Assembly: GCA_030546905.1 (NCBI GenBank)
Contig: JAUOPI010000025.1
Location: 1 to 52,688 of the forward strand
Source of the DNA: Granulosicoccaceae sp. 1_MG-2023
GTDB lineage: Bacteria; Pseudomonadota; Gammaproteobacteria; Granulosicoccales; Granulosicoccaceae
DNA length: 52,688 bases
Reading direction: 5' to 3'
Under the pieces are notes generated by a model. The model was given only the letters and a program-made list of their open reading frames with translations, had not been told where the DNA came from and ran no database searches. The position numbers were made by a program, and so were the translations under genes. Shown in pieces: positions 1-8,741 of this stretch (positions are counted from its first letter, which is position 1; every line of letters begins with the position of its first letter).

Positions 1-34
1 CGCATAGCGCGGCCTTTTTTTCTCCGGCAGTCTC

Positions 35-2410
35 TTAGTCGCTGCTGGTGCAGGGCTCGAAAGAGCTCGGACATTCGTCGTTGATACGCCCGCCGTTGGC
101 AGAGATGGTTGGGATAACCTGATTGTCCAGATAGCCTGACACATAGCTGTTTTCGTCGACGCGGCTGCTGAACTCCGATTGCCAGAGGATATAGTTGGCG
201 CCGAGGTAATCGACGGCCATATCAAACACCTCGGGCGTCTGGTCGTAGGTCAGATCCCAGGTTTCCACGTCCGGGGCTATACCGATCACGCCGTTGTATT
301 TACGCATCAGATCATAGGCTTCGATCCGGTAGCCGCAGACTTCGCTGTCGGGAATATCCATGCGACGGCAGGGCACGGTATCGGGCAGACCCATGGAGCC
401 GCCGCCGGTCTCGGCCATGGCCTGGACAATCTGCTCCATATAGCTGGTGCCGCCGCCCAGAAAGTTCAGCTGCATATTTACTGTGGTGTGGCTCAGTTCT
501 TCTTTTGATTCCTCAAACAGGCGGATCAGCTGGTCGGTCCAGCCTTGTGCTGTGTAACCGTCTGTGGCGCCTATCGCCGATTCACCGGTGGAGATGATCT
601 CGAAGTTCGGGTGATCATCAAAGGCCTTGCCGATCGCCTGGAAGAGGGCGATATGGCGATCCATCACGTCTTCGCGGAACAGCTTGACCATGCAGACATA
701 GCCGCCGTACTTGTAATAACCACCGTACTCTGACGACATCAGATAATCCGGTACCGGCGGTGTGGTGCAGGAGCTGTTAAAGGTCCGCTCTTTCAGGTAA
801 ATACCGAAGTGCTTACCTGTGCCTTCCAGCATTTCGAGGATTTCGCGGATATTGTCAAAATCGTAAACGCCTTTGCTGGTTTCGAGATTGCGCCAGTCAT
901 AGGTGCCGATAAAGCCCTTGAGATTGGGGTCATCGATGTATTTTTCTATAAAGGCGATACGGCGGGTTTCGCGCTCGCTTTTGCTGTATCTCCGGCTGAT
1001 ATTGATAAATGTGTAGTGGCCGGGGTTGAACTTGTTGGCTTCGCCGTCCGTTGCTGCACCGAGTTCAGGCTCGTCGGCTTCTTCCTCGACGATTTCCTCT
1101 TCAACAACTTCTTCTTCGACGATGACTTCTTCTTCGACTTCTTCCTCAACAATCTCTTCTTCGACGACTTCTTCTTCGGCTTCTTCCTCAACAACAACTT
1201 CTTCTTCAACTGCCTCTTCTTCGACAGCGTCTTGTGTTGTTTCTTCTTCTGCCGCTTGCTCTTCGCCGGCGCTCTCCTCTTCGGAGGCTTGTTCAGACGT
1301 GTCCTGCTCTGCGCTGTCTGTGCCGGAGGTGCTATCGGTTTCTTCTGAATCCGAATCAGCAGCGTCGCCGGTGCTGTTGTCAGATGAGGAACTGCTGTCG
1401 CCGTCAGTCTCTTCACCGCTGGTGGCGGCACCGGTTTCCGGTTCGGCTTCCGCCTCGATATAGCCGGGATTCAGAAAATAGCTGGCGGAAGTGGAGTCGC
1501 TGAACATGCGTATGTAGTCTTCTTCGGACTCACACAGCAGGCTGCCCAGTGGCGTGTCGGCCCAGCAGGTCACCAGATGAGTATCAGTTTCGTCCAGAAT
1601 CGAGATCCAGGTGTTGCTGTCGTCTTCACCTATGAGGTGCAGCATACCGTTGCTGACTTCATAGCTGGCGCTGGTGGTGCTGTTGTCTGCAATCAGGGTC
1701 ACCCCTGTATCACTGAAGCTGACACTGTCCAGCTCCCCGGTGCTGCGTTCGGCGAGGATGTCTTCCTGATCAATCAGGTAGAAGCTCTGATTGTTAAGCG
1801 ATTTCTCGGTAAAGGAGATGGACGGGGACTCTTCGCTCAGGTTCAGCGTGTCGGTGAAGTGAGCCAGTGCCGTTTCGCTGTCGATCAGCGTGGTTTCAGT
1901 GCCCAGTGCCGCTTGCAGATAGGCCAGGGTGGCGCTGTCAGTGGCGAAGTCCTCACTGCTGAGATCCAGTTCGAGCCCTTCGGCCGCCTCGTGGGCCTGC
2001 TGGCTGATGCTGATGCCGTTGGATGCGTCACCATCTTCATCCAGCGTTTGCAACAGACGCAGGATATTGAGCACCTGTGTGTCGGCCGGATTATCGGTAT
2101 CGGCAATATTAAGCGGCGTGACGATGCTTTGCGCGGCAGTGGCCGGCATGCTGATATCGCCGACAGAAAAGACAATGCTGTCCCCGGTGTTGTAGCGGAA
2201 TTCTCCGGCAATGTTGGTGCGGCCGGTGTAGCTTTCGCTACCCTCGGCATCGACACTGCTGTAGGCCAGTCCGCTTACCGGACTGTCGATGAATTTGCCC
2301 AGCTTGTTGTCATCGTCACTGGTGAGGTCGATACACCCTGTCGTGACAAAAGCTGTCGTCGCACATGCGATGGCGGTTTTGAAGAACCGAGCGTTGATCG
2401 CCTGATACAT
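35..2410 (-). CDS. Secreted lipoprotein-like protein: N-terminal beta domain, Glu-rich linker, glycosidase-like barrel domain
   Basis: About 791 aa from the ATG at 2410; a GTG eight codons upstream (2434) is possible, and neither has a clear Shine-Dalgarno. The N-terminus is a signal peptide ending in a loose lipobox (TTGC), so export and lipid anchoring are likely. Residues about 30-320 resemble the N-terminal domain of gammaproteobacterial surface lipoproteins (SPVSGLAY, TNIAGEFRY, ILRLLQTLDEDGD). Residues about 320-455 are a low-complexity acidic linker ending in VEEE-type repeats. Residues about 460-790 read like a (beta/alpha)8 glycosidase: DWRNLETSKGVYDFDNI recalls the W-x-E-x-G-x-Y-x-F pattern of clan A hydrolases, with candidate acidic residues in STGES and LWQSEF. 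I do not recognise a named family, and the substrate is unknown. It is the last complete gene at the left edge; its downstream neighbour lies outside the window. The linker DNA is a GAA/GAG-rich simple sequence that stays open in all three frames. Confidence 0.72.
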   Translation of the reverse strand: MYQAINARFFKTAIACATTAFVTTGCIDLTSDDDNKLGKFIDSPVSGLAYSSVDAEGSESYTGRTNIAGEFRYNTGDSIVFSVGDISMPATAAQSIVTPLNIADTDNPADTQVLNILRLLQTLDEDGDASNGISISQQAHEAAEGLELDLSSEDFATDSATLAYLQAALGTETTLIDSETALAHFTDTLNLSEESPSISFTEKSLNNQSFYLIDQEDILAERSTGELDSVSFSDTGVTLIADNSTTSASYEVSNGMLHLIGEDDSNTWISILDETDTHLVTCWADTPLGSLLCESEEDYIRMFSDSTSASYFLNPGYIEAEAEPETGAATSGEETDGDSSSSSDNSTGDAADSDSEETDSTSGTDSAEQDTSEQASEEESAGEEQAAEEETTQDAVEEEAVEEEVVVEEEAEEEVVEEEIVEEEVEEEVIVEEEVVEEEIVEEEADEPELGAATDGEANKFNPGHYTFINISRRYSKSERETRRIAFIEKYIDDPNLKGFIGTYDWRNLETSKGVYDFDNIREILEMLEGTGKHFGIYLKERTFNSSCTTPPVPDYLMSSEYGGYYKYGGYVCMVKLFREDVMDRHIALFQAIGKAFDDHPNFEIISTGESAIGATDGYTAQGWTDQLIRLFEESKEELSHTTVNMQLNFLGGGTSYMEQIVQAMAETGGGSMGLPDTVPCRRMDIPDSEVCGYRIEAYDLMRKYNGVIGIAPDVETWDLTYDQTPEVFDMAVDYLGANYILWQSEFSSRVDENSYVSGYLDNQVIPTISANGGRINDECPSSFEPCTSSD

Positions 2411-2753
2411 ACTGATACCCGTTTTGTTGAACACGAAACCGCTGCGATTGGCTGCAGTGGCGTAAGTGATCTAACGGCATCAGATGGGGTGATATTGACT
2501 GAGCTAAACTTGCCTTCCGCTAATGAACCGCGTCACGGAAAAGGTTACTTTGTGAGGGCGGTTACACTATCGCCGCTGCAGCGACGACACAGGCCTCAAA
2601 AATGCGGTTTTTTGTGAGGTGGAACGTGAACGCGGGGCTTGCGGAGCGACGCCACGGAATGCGGGAAATGTGATGCAGGTCGGTTTTAATGCGTGCGGAT
2701 GCGGATTTCTGTGGTGTGGTTTTACGCACTGACCGGGCAAGCGCCGGCCGGCA
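2411..2753. other. Intergenic region between the barrel lipoprotein and the cyclase gene
   Basis: About 340 bases with no convincing gene; the plus-strand frame running into it from 1577 is antisense to the lipoprotein gene. It must hold the lipoprotein gene's promoter (minus strand), but no clear -35/-10 pair stands out. A short GC palindrome (gccggccggc, near 2742-2751) sits just after the stop of the minus-strand cyclase gene and could act as a weak transcript end. Confidence 0.4.
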
Positions 2754-3644
2754 CTAGAGGCGTTCGATACGAAAGCGTATGGCGCCGGGATCGTCCGCCT
2801 CGGGCACCCAGCCTGCGCCGATCACGCCCTCGCCATCGAGCGTGACGGTCTCGCGGCGCAGGAAACTCAAGCCCTGGCCATCCTTGAGCAGATAGGTGCC
2901 GTTCGTACTCTGATCGGTAAGCAGAAACTTGCCCTGTTGCAGTTCTATGGTGGCGTGATTACGCGAGGCGCAGTCGCGCGCGACACACAGCGCATTGTCT
3001 GCCGTGCGGCCGATCGTCAGCGAGCTTGTCTCCGTGTCGACAAAGGCATCGCGGCCGTTCAGTGACAGCACCATACGCACGTTTGACGGGTGTCGGATCG
3101 AGAGGCTGACCGCGGTCTGGATGGCGGTCACGGATTCGTCTTCACTGCGCCACAGCAGACGGTGGACCGCGAGCGGTTCGCTGATGCCTTTGACGTGGAT
3201 AAAGTCCAGCAGGCTGGCGCGTTGTTGCATGGCCGCCGACATCAGGCCGACGCAGGCTTCGGTGGTGGTGATTTCATCGAGATTGGCCAGTGAGGCAACC
3301 CGCGCGGCCACATTGACGGCGTTACCGTAGATATCGCCCTTGTCCGGGATGACAGGGCCGAAGTGAAAGCCGATACGCACAGACAGGCGGCGGTTTTCAT
3401 GTGCCTGCTGGATTGCCACTGCCGCCTCATAGGCTTCATCACAGCAGGTGAAGCTGGCCAGCGCCGCATCACCGACGGTGCGCAGTAGTGTGCCCCGGTT
3501 GGCTTGGATACAGTCCTCCATCAACTGCAGCGATTCGGCCACCAGACGATGCGCGGCCTCGTCGCCGGCCTCTTCATAGAGGCGCGTACTGCCACCGATA
3601 TCGGCGAACATAATGGCAACAGATTGTCGGGCCGTATCGGTCAT
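2754..3644 (-). CDS. Class III adenylate/guanylate cyclase with C-terminal FHA domain
   Basis: 296 aa, soluble, without membrane segments. Residues about 8-165 form a class III cyclase homology domain: metal-binding aspartates D15 (FADIGGST) and D59 (TVGDAALASF), and the transition-state pair N111/R115 (NVAARVA), are present. The substrate-selecting lysine usually found before TxGD is arginine (R55), while the partner aspartate D104 is kept, so the nucleotide specificity (ATP or GTP) is open. Residues about 206-290 are an FHA domain (IGRTADN, SRNHATIE, TDQSTNGTYLL), which binds phosphothreonine peptides and suggests control by or docking to a Ser/Thr-phosphorylated partner. No kinase gene is nearby. 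The start ATG is 53 bp from the divergently transcribed hydrolase gene, so the two share a promoter region. Family assignment is firm; enzymatic activity is inferred from the retained metal and transition-state residues. Confidence 0.88.
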   Translation of the reverse strand: MTDTARQSVAIMFADIGGSTRLYEEAGDEAAHRLVAESLQLMEDCIQANRGTLLRTVGDAALASFTCCDEAYEAAVAIQQAHENRRLSVRIGFHFGPVIPDKGDIYGNAVNVAARVASLANLDEITTTEACVGLMSAAMQQRASLLDFIHVKGISEPLAVHRLLWRSEDESVTAIQTAVSLSIRHPSNVRMVLSLNGRDAFVDTETSSLTIGRTADNALCVARDCASRNHATIELQQGKFLLTDQSTNGTYLLKDGQGLSFLRRETVTLDGEGVIGAGWVPEADDPGAIRFRIERL

Positions 3645-3697
3645 GAGAATATCGGGCAGCCGTGAACGTCAGGGTAAGGTCTTGCATTCTATACAGT

Positions 3698-4669
3698 ATG
3701 TTTACAATCGTTCAACAACACACGCACGCTGAGCGGATTTTGCAGCGCTGGCGCAATTTGCTTCTGGTGCTTTTGCTGCCGCTGCTGCTCAATGCCTGCG
3801 CGGTTTCCTCCGGTGAACGCGTGCGTGATATTGCCGAGCGCCGCGGATTCAGCGAAAGCACCGAATATGCCGACGGCTTCGGGCTGGCGGTGTTCCGCAA
3901 TAATGTGGTGCTCGGGCAGGGTGGTGCGCTGCATATTTATCTGGAAGGCGATGGCACGCCCTGGTTGTTCGGGCGGATTATTGCCACCGATCCGACGCCC
4001 TGGAATCCGCTGATGCTGCGCCTGATGAGCCAGGACCGGCAGGCGGCCTATTATGTAGGACGGCCCTGTTATAACGGCTTTGCCCGTCAGCGGATCTGTC
4101 AGCGTGAGCTGTGGACGCGGGACCGGCACGGCGAGGTGGTGGTCTCGGCCATGGCGCAGGTAATTGAGCGCCTGTTCAAGCGCAGCGGAGCCGCCTCACT
4201 GCATTTGTACGGACACAGCGGCGGTGGTGCTATGGCGATGCTGCTGGCACCGCGTTTGCCGCAGGTGGCGCAGGTGGTGACCCTGGCAGGCAATCTGAAT
4301 CTGTCCGGCTGGACCCGTTTGCATGGCTACACGCCGCTGAGCGGGTCACTGGATCCGGCGGCTCAGCCTGCGCTGGGAGCGCAGATCCGCCAGTGGCATC
4401 TGGCCGGCGCTGAGGATAAGAACGTACCGCCGTTTCTGGCCCGGCCGGTTGTGCAGCGGCAGGCTGATGCCCGCTTGTACGTGCTTGCCGGATTCGGCCA
4501 TACCGGAGGCTGGGAGAATGTCTGGGGGGATGTGCTGGCGGCCTTGCGCCGCGGCAGAGAACCGCGCTTCAAGGACGTCGGTTACAGTCTGTGGGTCAGT
4601 TCAGACGGGGGCAGACAGGCCGACCCCGCCGTTGTGCCGGAGCTTAGTTTTCCCGCGTCGGCAGAATAA
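3698..4669 (+). CDS. Putative lipoprotein alpha/beta hydrolase
   Basis: 323 aa from the ATG at 3698; a GTG at 3662 would add 12 residues. The N-terminus is a signal peptide with a hydrophobic core (LLLVLLLPLLL) ending in LLNAC, a plausible lipobox, so the protein is probably attached to a membrane facing the periplasm. The nucleophile elbow GHSGGG near residue 180 (LYGHSGGGAMAM) marks an alpha/beta-hydrolase fold of the lipase/esterase type. A likely catalytic histidine lies in GFGHTGGW near residue 270 and an acidic residue in GAEDKNVP. The substrate cannot be told from sequence. The gene is divergent from the cyclase-FHA gene, and its 3' end overlaps the convergent small lipoprotein gene by 26 bp. 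Shine-Dalgarno sequences are weak at both candidate starts. Confidence 0.8.
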   Translation: MFTIVQQHTHAERILQRWRNLLLVLLLPLLLNACAVSSGERVRDIAERRGFSESTEYADGFGLAVFRNNVVLGQGGALHIYLEGDGTPWLFGRIIATDPTPWNPLMLRLMSQDRQAAYYVGRPCYNGFARQRICQRELWTRDRHGEVVVSAMAQVIERLFKRSGAASLHLYGHSGGGAMAMLLAPRLPQVAQVVTLAGNLNLSGWTRLHGYTPLSGSLDPAAQPALGAQIRQWHLAGAEDKNVPPFLARPVVQRQADARLYVLAGFGHTGGWENVWGDVLAALRRGREPRFKDVGYSLWVSSDGGRQADPAVVPELSFPASAE

Positions 4670-4931
4670 ACGCTACGTCTTCACTCAGAGCCAGCTCGCG
4701 CTGCTCGGCCATCTCCTGCAAATAGGTCTCGCGCAGTTTTTTGTAGCGGGCGTAATCAAACGCATAAGAGCGGTCGCAATATTCTGTATGCAAATCCGTG
4801 CGGTGACAGTCTTCCTGACGCAGGGTTTCGTAGGTCAGCTGCATGACCTGGTCACGCGTACAGCCGGTGCACAGAAGCACATTAAAAAACAGACCGCCCA
4901 TAAGCAGGGATTGGGTTCGTACTTGTTTCAT
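4644..4931 (-). CDS. Small cysteine-containing putative lipoprotein
   Basis: 95 aa from the ATG at 4931 (a TTG two codons earlier is possible). The N-terminus is a short signal peptide ending in LLCTGC, a lipobox-like site with an unusual cysteine at -3. The mature part is charged, predicted helical, and holds two further cysteines (EDCHRT and EYCDRS) that could form a disulfide. I recognise no family. The 3' end overlaps the convergent hydrolase gene by 26 bp. Upstream, 4954-4974 holds an 8-bp inverted repeat (aaagagat / atctcttt, 5-nt loop) in an AT-rich stretch that probably contains its promoter or an operator. Confidence 0.6.
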   Translation of the reverse strand: MKQVRTQSLLMGGLFFNVLLCTGCTRDQVMQLTYETLRQEDCHRTDLHTEYCDRSYAFDYARYKKLRETYLQEMAEQRELALSEDVAFILPTREN

Positions 4932-4953
4932 CGTCAAATTATTGCCGCTCGAT

Positions 4954-4974
4954 AAAGAGATGCGCTATCTCTTT
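4954..4974. promoter_or_regulatory. Inverted repeat upstream of the small lipoprotein gene
   Basis: Perfect 8-bp arms (aaagagat and atctcttt) around a 5-nt loop, 23 bp upstream of the minus-strand start at 4931, in locally AT-rich DNA. It could be an operator or a 5' leader hairpin. Nothing in the sequence says which. Confidence 0.35.
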
Positions 4975-5104
4975 GTAAATAGGGTTCCGGTCTCTTTCTT
5001 TTAATAAAGGATCTGGTTTTTTCAAGGTAAAACAATCGGGCTTGTTGATGAGAAACCGGCAATACGGCAGGGGAGTAAACCGGGAGGCAGCGGCAGGAGT
5101 GTGT

Positions 5105-5146
5105 AAAGGCGAGCCGAATCAGTAGCTTAACTACTGGCTCGCCTTT
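5105..5146 (-). terminator. Strong hairpin downstream of the Ig-repeat lipoprotein gene
   Basis: 11-bp arms (aaaggcgagcc / ggctcgccttt) enclose a second short stem (agtag / ctact). It lies 16 bp beyond the stop of the minus-strand gene at 5163. The T run on the minus strand is short, so it is a probable but not textbook rho-independent terminator; it could also be a REP-like element. Confidence 0.6.
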
Positions 5147-5162
5147 GGCGTGGAAGGCCCGG

Positions 5163-8100
5163 TCAATTTACCGGACGGATGACGATTTTATAATTACTGT
5201 TTTTGTCGGCGGCGCGGACCTGCTGTGCCAGTGCCGAGAGATTGAGAAACTCGCTGTTGTTTTTCTCAACCGCGACGTTCAGTTCTTTGGGCTCAGCGGC
5301 GTTATCGTCAAGCTGGCCGGCCGGCGTTCCGCTGACCGAGGTCGCCGGGGCTGAGGCGTATTTGATGACGTCCGTAGACGGGGACCGCAGCGCTGTCGCC
5401 CGGGTGACGGTCAGCTTGTAGGTGTCTGTGGCGGTGGCATTGGACGGATCGGTGGCGGTGACGGTGATAGTAAAGTTGCCTACATTCGGCGAGCGCTTGG
5501 CAGCGGCACAGCCTGTCGGAGACGGGTTGACGTCCAGACCGCTGCCGTCAGCGTCGATCGTGCAGGCCAGCTCGTCACCGTCCGGATCAGAAAAAGCCGA
5601 GACGATCCGTACATAGTCATCGCTTGTCACGGTCTTGTCTTCCCCGCCTTCGACCAATACCGGCGCCGAATTGGTGTCGGTTTCAGAGTCAGAGTCAGAG
5701 TCAGAATCGGATTCAGGCTCCGGCTCCGGCTCCGGCTCGGTAACGGTCAGTGTGTACTGGTCTGAGACTTGCGCGCCTTCGTCGTCCTGGGCGGTGACCT
5801 TGATGGTAAAGCTGCCCACGGTGTCGGCTGTGCCGGAGACGGTAACCGAGGTGGCGGTTTCCGTGTAGCTCAGGCCCGAGCCGCCGGCATTGACGGAGAA
5901 GGTGAGGGGATCGCCATCGCTGTCGGAAAAAGCGCTGGTAAAGCTGACGTTTTCGCCTCGTTCGACAGTTTTGTCAGCGGCGGACTGGCTGACTGTCGGC
6001 GTGTTGTTGGGCTCAGGCTCAGCCGATTCGACGTAGATCTTAAAGCTCTGTTTGACCGAACCGCTGCCGTCACTTGCCGTGACTGTGACGGAGTGTGGTG
6101 AGCCGTTGACTGCAGAGAGCAGGGCAGATCCGCTGATCAGGCCGGTGCTTTCGTTACCGTTGATACCGGCCGGCAAGCCGCTGTAGCTATAGCTGAGCGT
6201 GTCGCCATTCGGGTCACTGAAGTAGCCGCTCAACGACTCTGAGACACTCTCTGCGACGGTGAACGTCATGTCCGGAATCGTGCCCTTCTTGACGGGCGCG
6301 GGGTTGGTTACCGTCAGTTTGAATGTCTTGCTGATCTCGTCATGGTAGCTGTCGGTCACGCTTACCGTGACGGTCCAGCTGTTTGCTGATGCAGGTGTGC
6401 CGGAGAGAACCGAGCCGTTCAGGGACAGAAAGCCCGGTGTGCCGCCGAAGCTGTACTTCAGCGTATCGCCGTCTGCATCCGAGGCATAGTCGGCCAGATT
6501 CAGTGAGAATTTCTCACCGATGGTGCCGCTCTGCGACGGGATTGTTTTAAACGTCGGCGCTGAATTGGAAACCTTCAGGGTAAAGGTCGCAGAGTTTTTG
6601 GCCCCAAGCGGGTCAGTGGCGGTAACCGTGATATTCCAGCTGTTTATGCTGGTCGGGGTACCACTCAGGATTGAGTTTTTCAGGCTCAGAAAACCCGGGT
6701 TGCCGGAAACGCTGTAGGTCAGTGACTGGCCTTCCGGATCCGAGGCATAGTTATCCAGATTCAGGCTGAAGGTTTTACCCATGCTGGCGGTTTGGGTACC
6801 GATCGTCTTAAACACCGGTGACTGGTTGACCACCTCGAATTTAAAGCTCTTGCTGACCGCCTTGTTAAAGCCGTCAGAAACCGAAACGGTGATGGTCCAC
6901 TCGCCGGCACTGGTCGGCTTACCTCTCAGGGTTGAGCCGTTCAGGGACAGAAAATCCGGTTTGCCGGAGACGCTGTAGCTCAGTGTCTGGCCTTCCGGGT
7001 CAGAGGCGTATTTGGACAAATCCAGCGAGAAGGTTTTGCCGGCTGTGCCGCTCTGGTCCGGAATGTTGTTGATCGTGGGGGCTGAGTTGCCCTGGATGGT
7101 CAGCGACAGCGCGCCTTCGGTGCTATTCAGACCATCATAAGCCGACAGCGACAGCGCATATTCGCCGATTTCGGCATTGGTCGGTGTGCCGCTCAGGCGC
7201 CCGTTGGTCAGCGCATCTTCGTCAAAAGAGCCGGGCAGTTCGTCGGTGGTTTCCCCGAACGTCAGCTCAGCGCCTTCCGGGTCGCTGAAATAGCCGCTGA
7301 AATTGAAGTTAAAAGGAATACCCGCATAGGCACGCTGATCCGGGATGTCCTTGTTCAGGACGGGCGGATCATCTTCAGCCACCAGCTTGATGGTGACATC
7401 GGCCTGAGCGGAGTGGATGCCGTCGGTGATTTCGTAGGTGAAGCTGTCCGTGCCGAGATCGCCTACCGCACTGGGATCACCTTCGTAGAAGTAGGTAAAA
7501 CCGCCGTCCTCGAAAAGGGTGAATTCGTCTGCTTTCGCCGGGCCTTCGACCGCTGTGGTCACGACCTTGAGCGTGCTGTTGGAAACGTCGATATCGTCGC
7601 TGTCATTGCTGAGCAGATTCGGATCTTCGCTACCCAGTACCTGCCGTTGGGTGCCGGACATGACCGTAAACGTGTCATCAACCGCTTCCGGTGCTTCGTT
7701 GATGGAAATCATGCACAGCGACACATCGGCCGTGCCGGTGCCGCCGTCGTTGTCCTTGGCGGTCAGGCGGTAAGTCAGGCCGACCGGTGCCTTAAGCTGC
7801 GGGGCGGTGAGGGTGAAGACCGTTTTGGTGGTGGCGACCGTGCCGGTATAGCCGGCGGCCTCGGCTGCGGCCTGATCCGCGGCCAGTTCTTCATCACTCT
7901 TTTCCACTTCTTCCGTAAGGATGCTCAGTTTGCAGGCATCCGGATCGGTGCAGGCGTCTTCCAGCGAGGAGGCGGCCAGTTCGCTGTTGAAACCGTCCAC
8001 ATCGGCGCAGACATCCAGTGCGCCGGAGTCGGTCGGGGCCTGTTTCCAGCTCCAGGAGGTGATACTACCGTCATCATCGGAGCTGTCGCTGGGGTCGACG

Positions 8101-8285
8101 CGGGCGGTGGCCTGTTCGTTCAGCGTCAGTGAGAAACCGTCGTCGGGCGTGCCGTCGTCGAGAATAATCGTCGGCTTGCTGTTGGACTGGCGACCGGTTG
8201 AGTCGACCCAGTTACAAGCGCTGATCAGACCGGCGCTGATAAGGATGGCCAGCGGCGTATGAAGGGAAGTAAAACGGATTTTCAT
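5163..8285 (-). CDS. Large Ig/cadherin-like repeat surface lipoprotein
   Basis: 1040 aa from the ATG at 8285, preceded by aggaaat at 7-nt spacing; the longer frame from 8306 is less likely. The signal peptide ends in GLISAC, a good lipobox. The protein is a string of beta-sandwich repeats: an Ig/PKD-like N-terminal domain (SDDDGSITSWSWKQA), a VCBS/cadherin-like domain near residues 200-300, then at least seven putative-Ig (He_PIG-type) repeats marked by DPEGQTLSYSVSG, PDFLSLNGSTL and similar motifs. A linker of Glu-Pro then Ser-Asp repeats near residue 860 precedes the last repeat. There is no C-terminal sorting or autotransporter domain. Such proteins act in adhesion or calcium-dependent surface structure; this role is inferred. 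The linker DNA (about 5685-5738) consists of hexanucleotide repeats and could vary in length. Confidence 0.82.
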   Translation of the reverse strand: MKIRFTSLHTPLAILISAGLISACNWVDSTGRQSNSKPTIILDDGTPDDGFSLTLNEQATARVDPSDSSDDDGSITSWSWKQAPTDSGALDVCADVDGFNSELAASSLEDACTDPDACKLSILTEEVEKSDEELAADQAAAEAAGYTGTVATTKTVFTLTAPQLKAPVGLTYRLTAKDNDGGTGTADVSLCMISINEAPEAVDDTFTVMSGTQRQVLGSEDPNLLSNDSDDIDVSNSTLKVVTTAVEGPAKADEFTLFEDGGFTYFYEGDPSAVGDLGTDSFTYEITDGIHSAQADVTIKLVAEDDPPVLNKDIPDQRAYAGIPFNFNFSGYFSDPEGAELTFGETTDELPGSFDEDALTNGRLSGTPTNAEIGEYALSLSAYDGLNSTEGALSLTIQGNSAPTINNIPDQSGTAGKTFSLDLSKYASDPEGQTLSYSVSGKPDFLSLNGSTLRGKPTSAGEWTITVSVSDGFNKAVSKSFKFEVVNQSPVFKTIGTQTASMGKTFSLNLDNYASDPEGQSLTYSVSGNPGFLSLKNSILSGTPTSINSWNITVTATDPLGAKNSATFTLKVSNSAPTFKTIPSQSGTIGEKFSLNLADYASDADGDTLKYSFGGTPGFLSLNGSVLSGTPASANSWTVTVSVTDSYHDEISKTFKLTVTNPAPVKKGTIPDMTFTVAESVSESLSGYFSDPNGDTLSYSYSGLPAGINGNESTGLISGSALLSAVNGSPHSVTVTASDGSGSVKQSFKIYVESAEPEPNNTPTVSQSAADKTVERGENVSFTSAFSDSDGDPLTFSVNAGGSGLSYTETATSVTVSGTADTVGSFTIKVTAQDDEGAQVSDQYTLTVTEPEPEPEPESDSDSDSDSETDTNSAPVLVEGGEDKTVTSDDYVRIVSAFSDPDGDELACTIDADGSGLDVNPSPTGCAAAKRSPNVGNFTITVTATDPSNATATDTYKLTVTRATALRSPSTDVIKYASAPATSVSGTPAGQLDDNAAEPKELNVAVEKNNSEFLNLSALAQQVRAADKNSNYKIVIRPVN

Positions 8286-8605
8286 GGTTATTTCCTGTTC
8301 TGCCACCGTACTCGCAGGAGCGGGTGTCGCTGCTTTTAGGGTGCCGGCCGCGGCAGGCGGCCAGAGTGCCGGAAAACCGGCGCGTTAATGCGTTCAGGGG
8401 CCGAGTCTACCTGTTTGAGCGGCCCGCCGCGTCTGTATGACGCGAAACTGTGAAACAATAGCACAGCCTATTTCGACATTATATTAAGGGTTTGCAGCGC
8501 ACTATTGGACAGGTGCCGGAAAATCCGCGCAAGTGTGCAGTTGCGAACAACTGTGTCTTTAGTGAGCTTGTGCGGGCTGTTTGGCGGCGCGGGTGTGCCT
8601 TCTAC

Positions 8606-8633
8606 TTGACATTGCAGCGGTGCTGGCGACAAT
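8606..8633 (+). promoter_or_regulatory. Putative sigma-70 promoter of the OmpA-domain gene
   Basis: TTGACA (8606-8611, perfect -35), 16-bp spacer, GACAAT (8628-8633, 4 of 6 matches to the -10). It lies about 110 bp upstream of the ATG at 8742, in the 456-bp divergent gap between the Ig-repeat lipoprotein and the OmpA-domain gene. The rest of the gap (8286-8605) shows only GC-rich short palindromes near 8340-8385 and a TA-rich stretch near 8455-8490, which may hold the minus-strand promoter. Confidence 0.5.
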
Positions 8634-8741
8634 TCTCTTGTTTCCTGAAGTGACAGATTTCCGACGCGGCGAGCTGTGCACTGTTCCGGCTGTCCCCATG
8701 CGGCCTCGACCTATTCCTTATTTACGGAGTCATCCCTGCTA

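Noticed and set aside
1-34. Terminator at the left edge
   Set aside because: A T-run after GC-rich sequence is visible but the other arm lies outside the window or does not pair convincingly.
1577-2617. 346-aa open frame on the plus strand
   Set aside because: Antisense to the lipoprotein gene; low-information translation and no start signals.
7413-8132. 239-aa plus-strand frame
   Set aside because: Lies entirely antisense to the Ig-repeat lipoprotein, whose repeats are clearly the coding strand.
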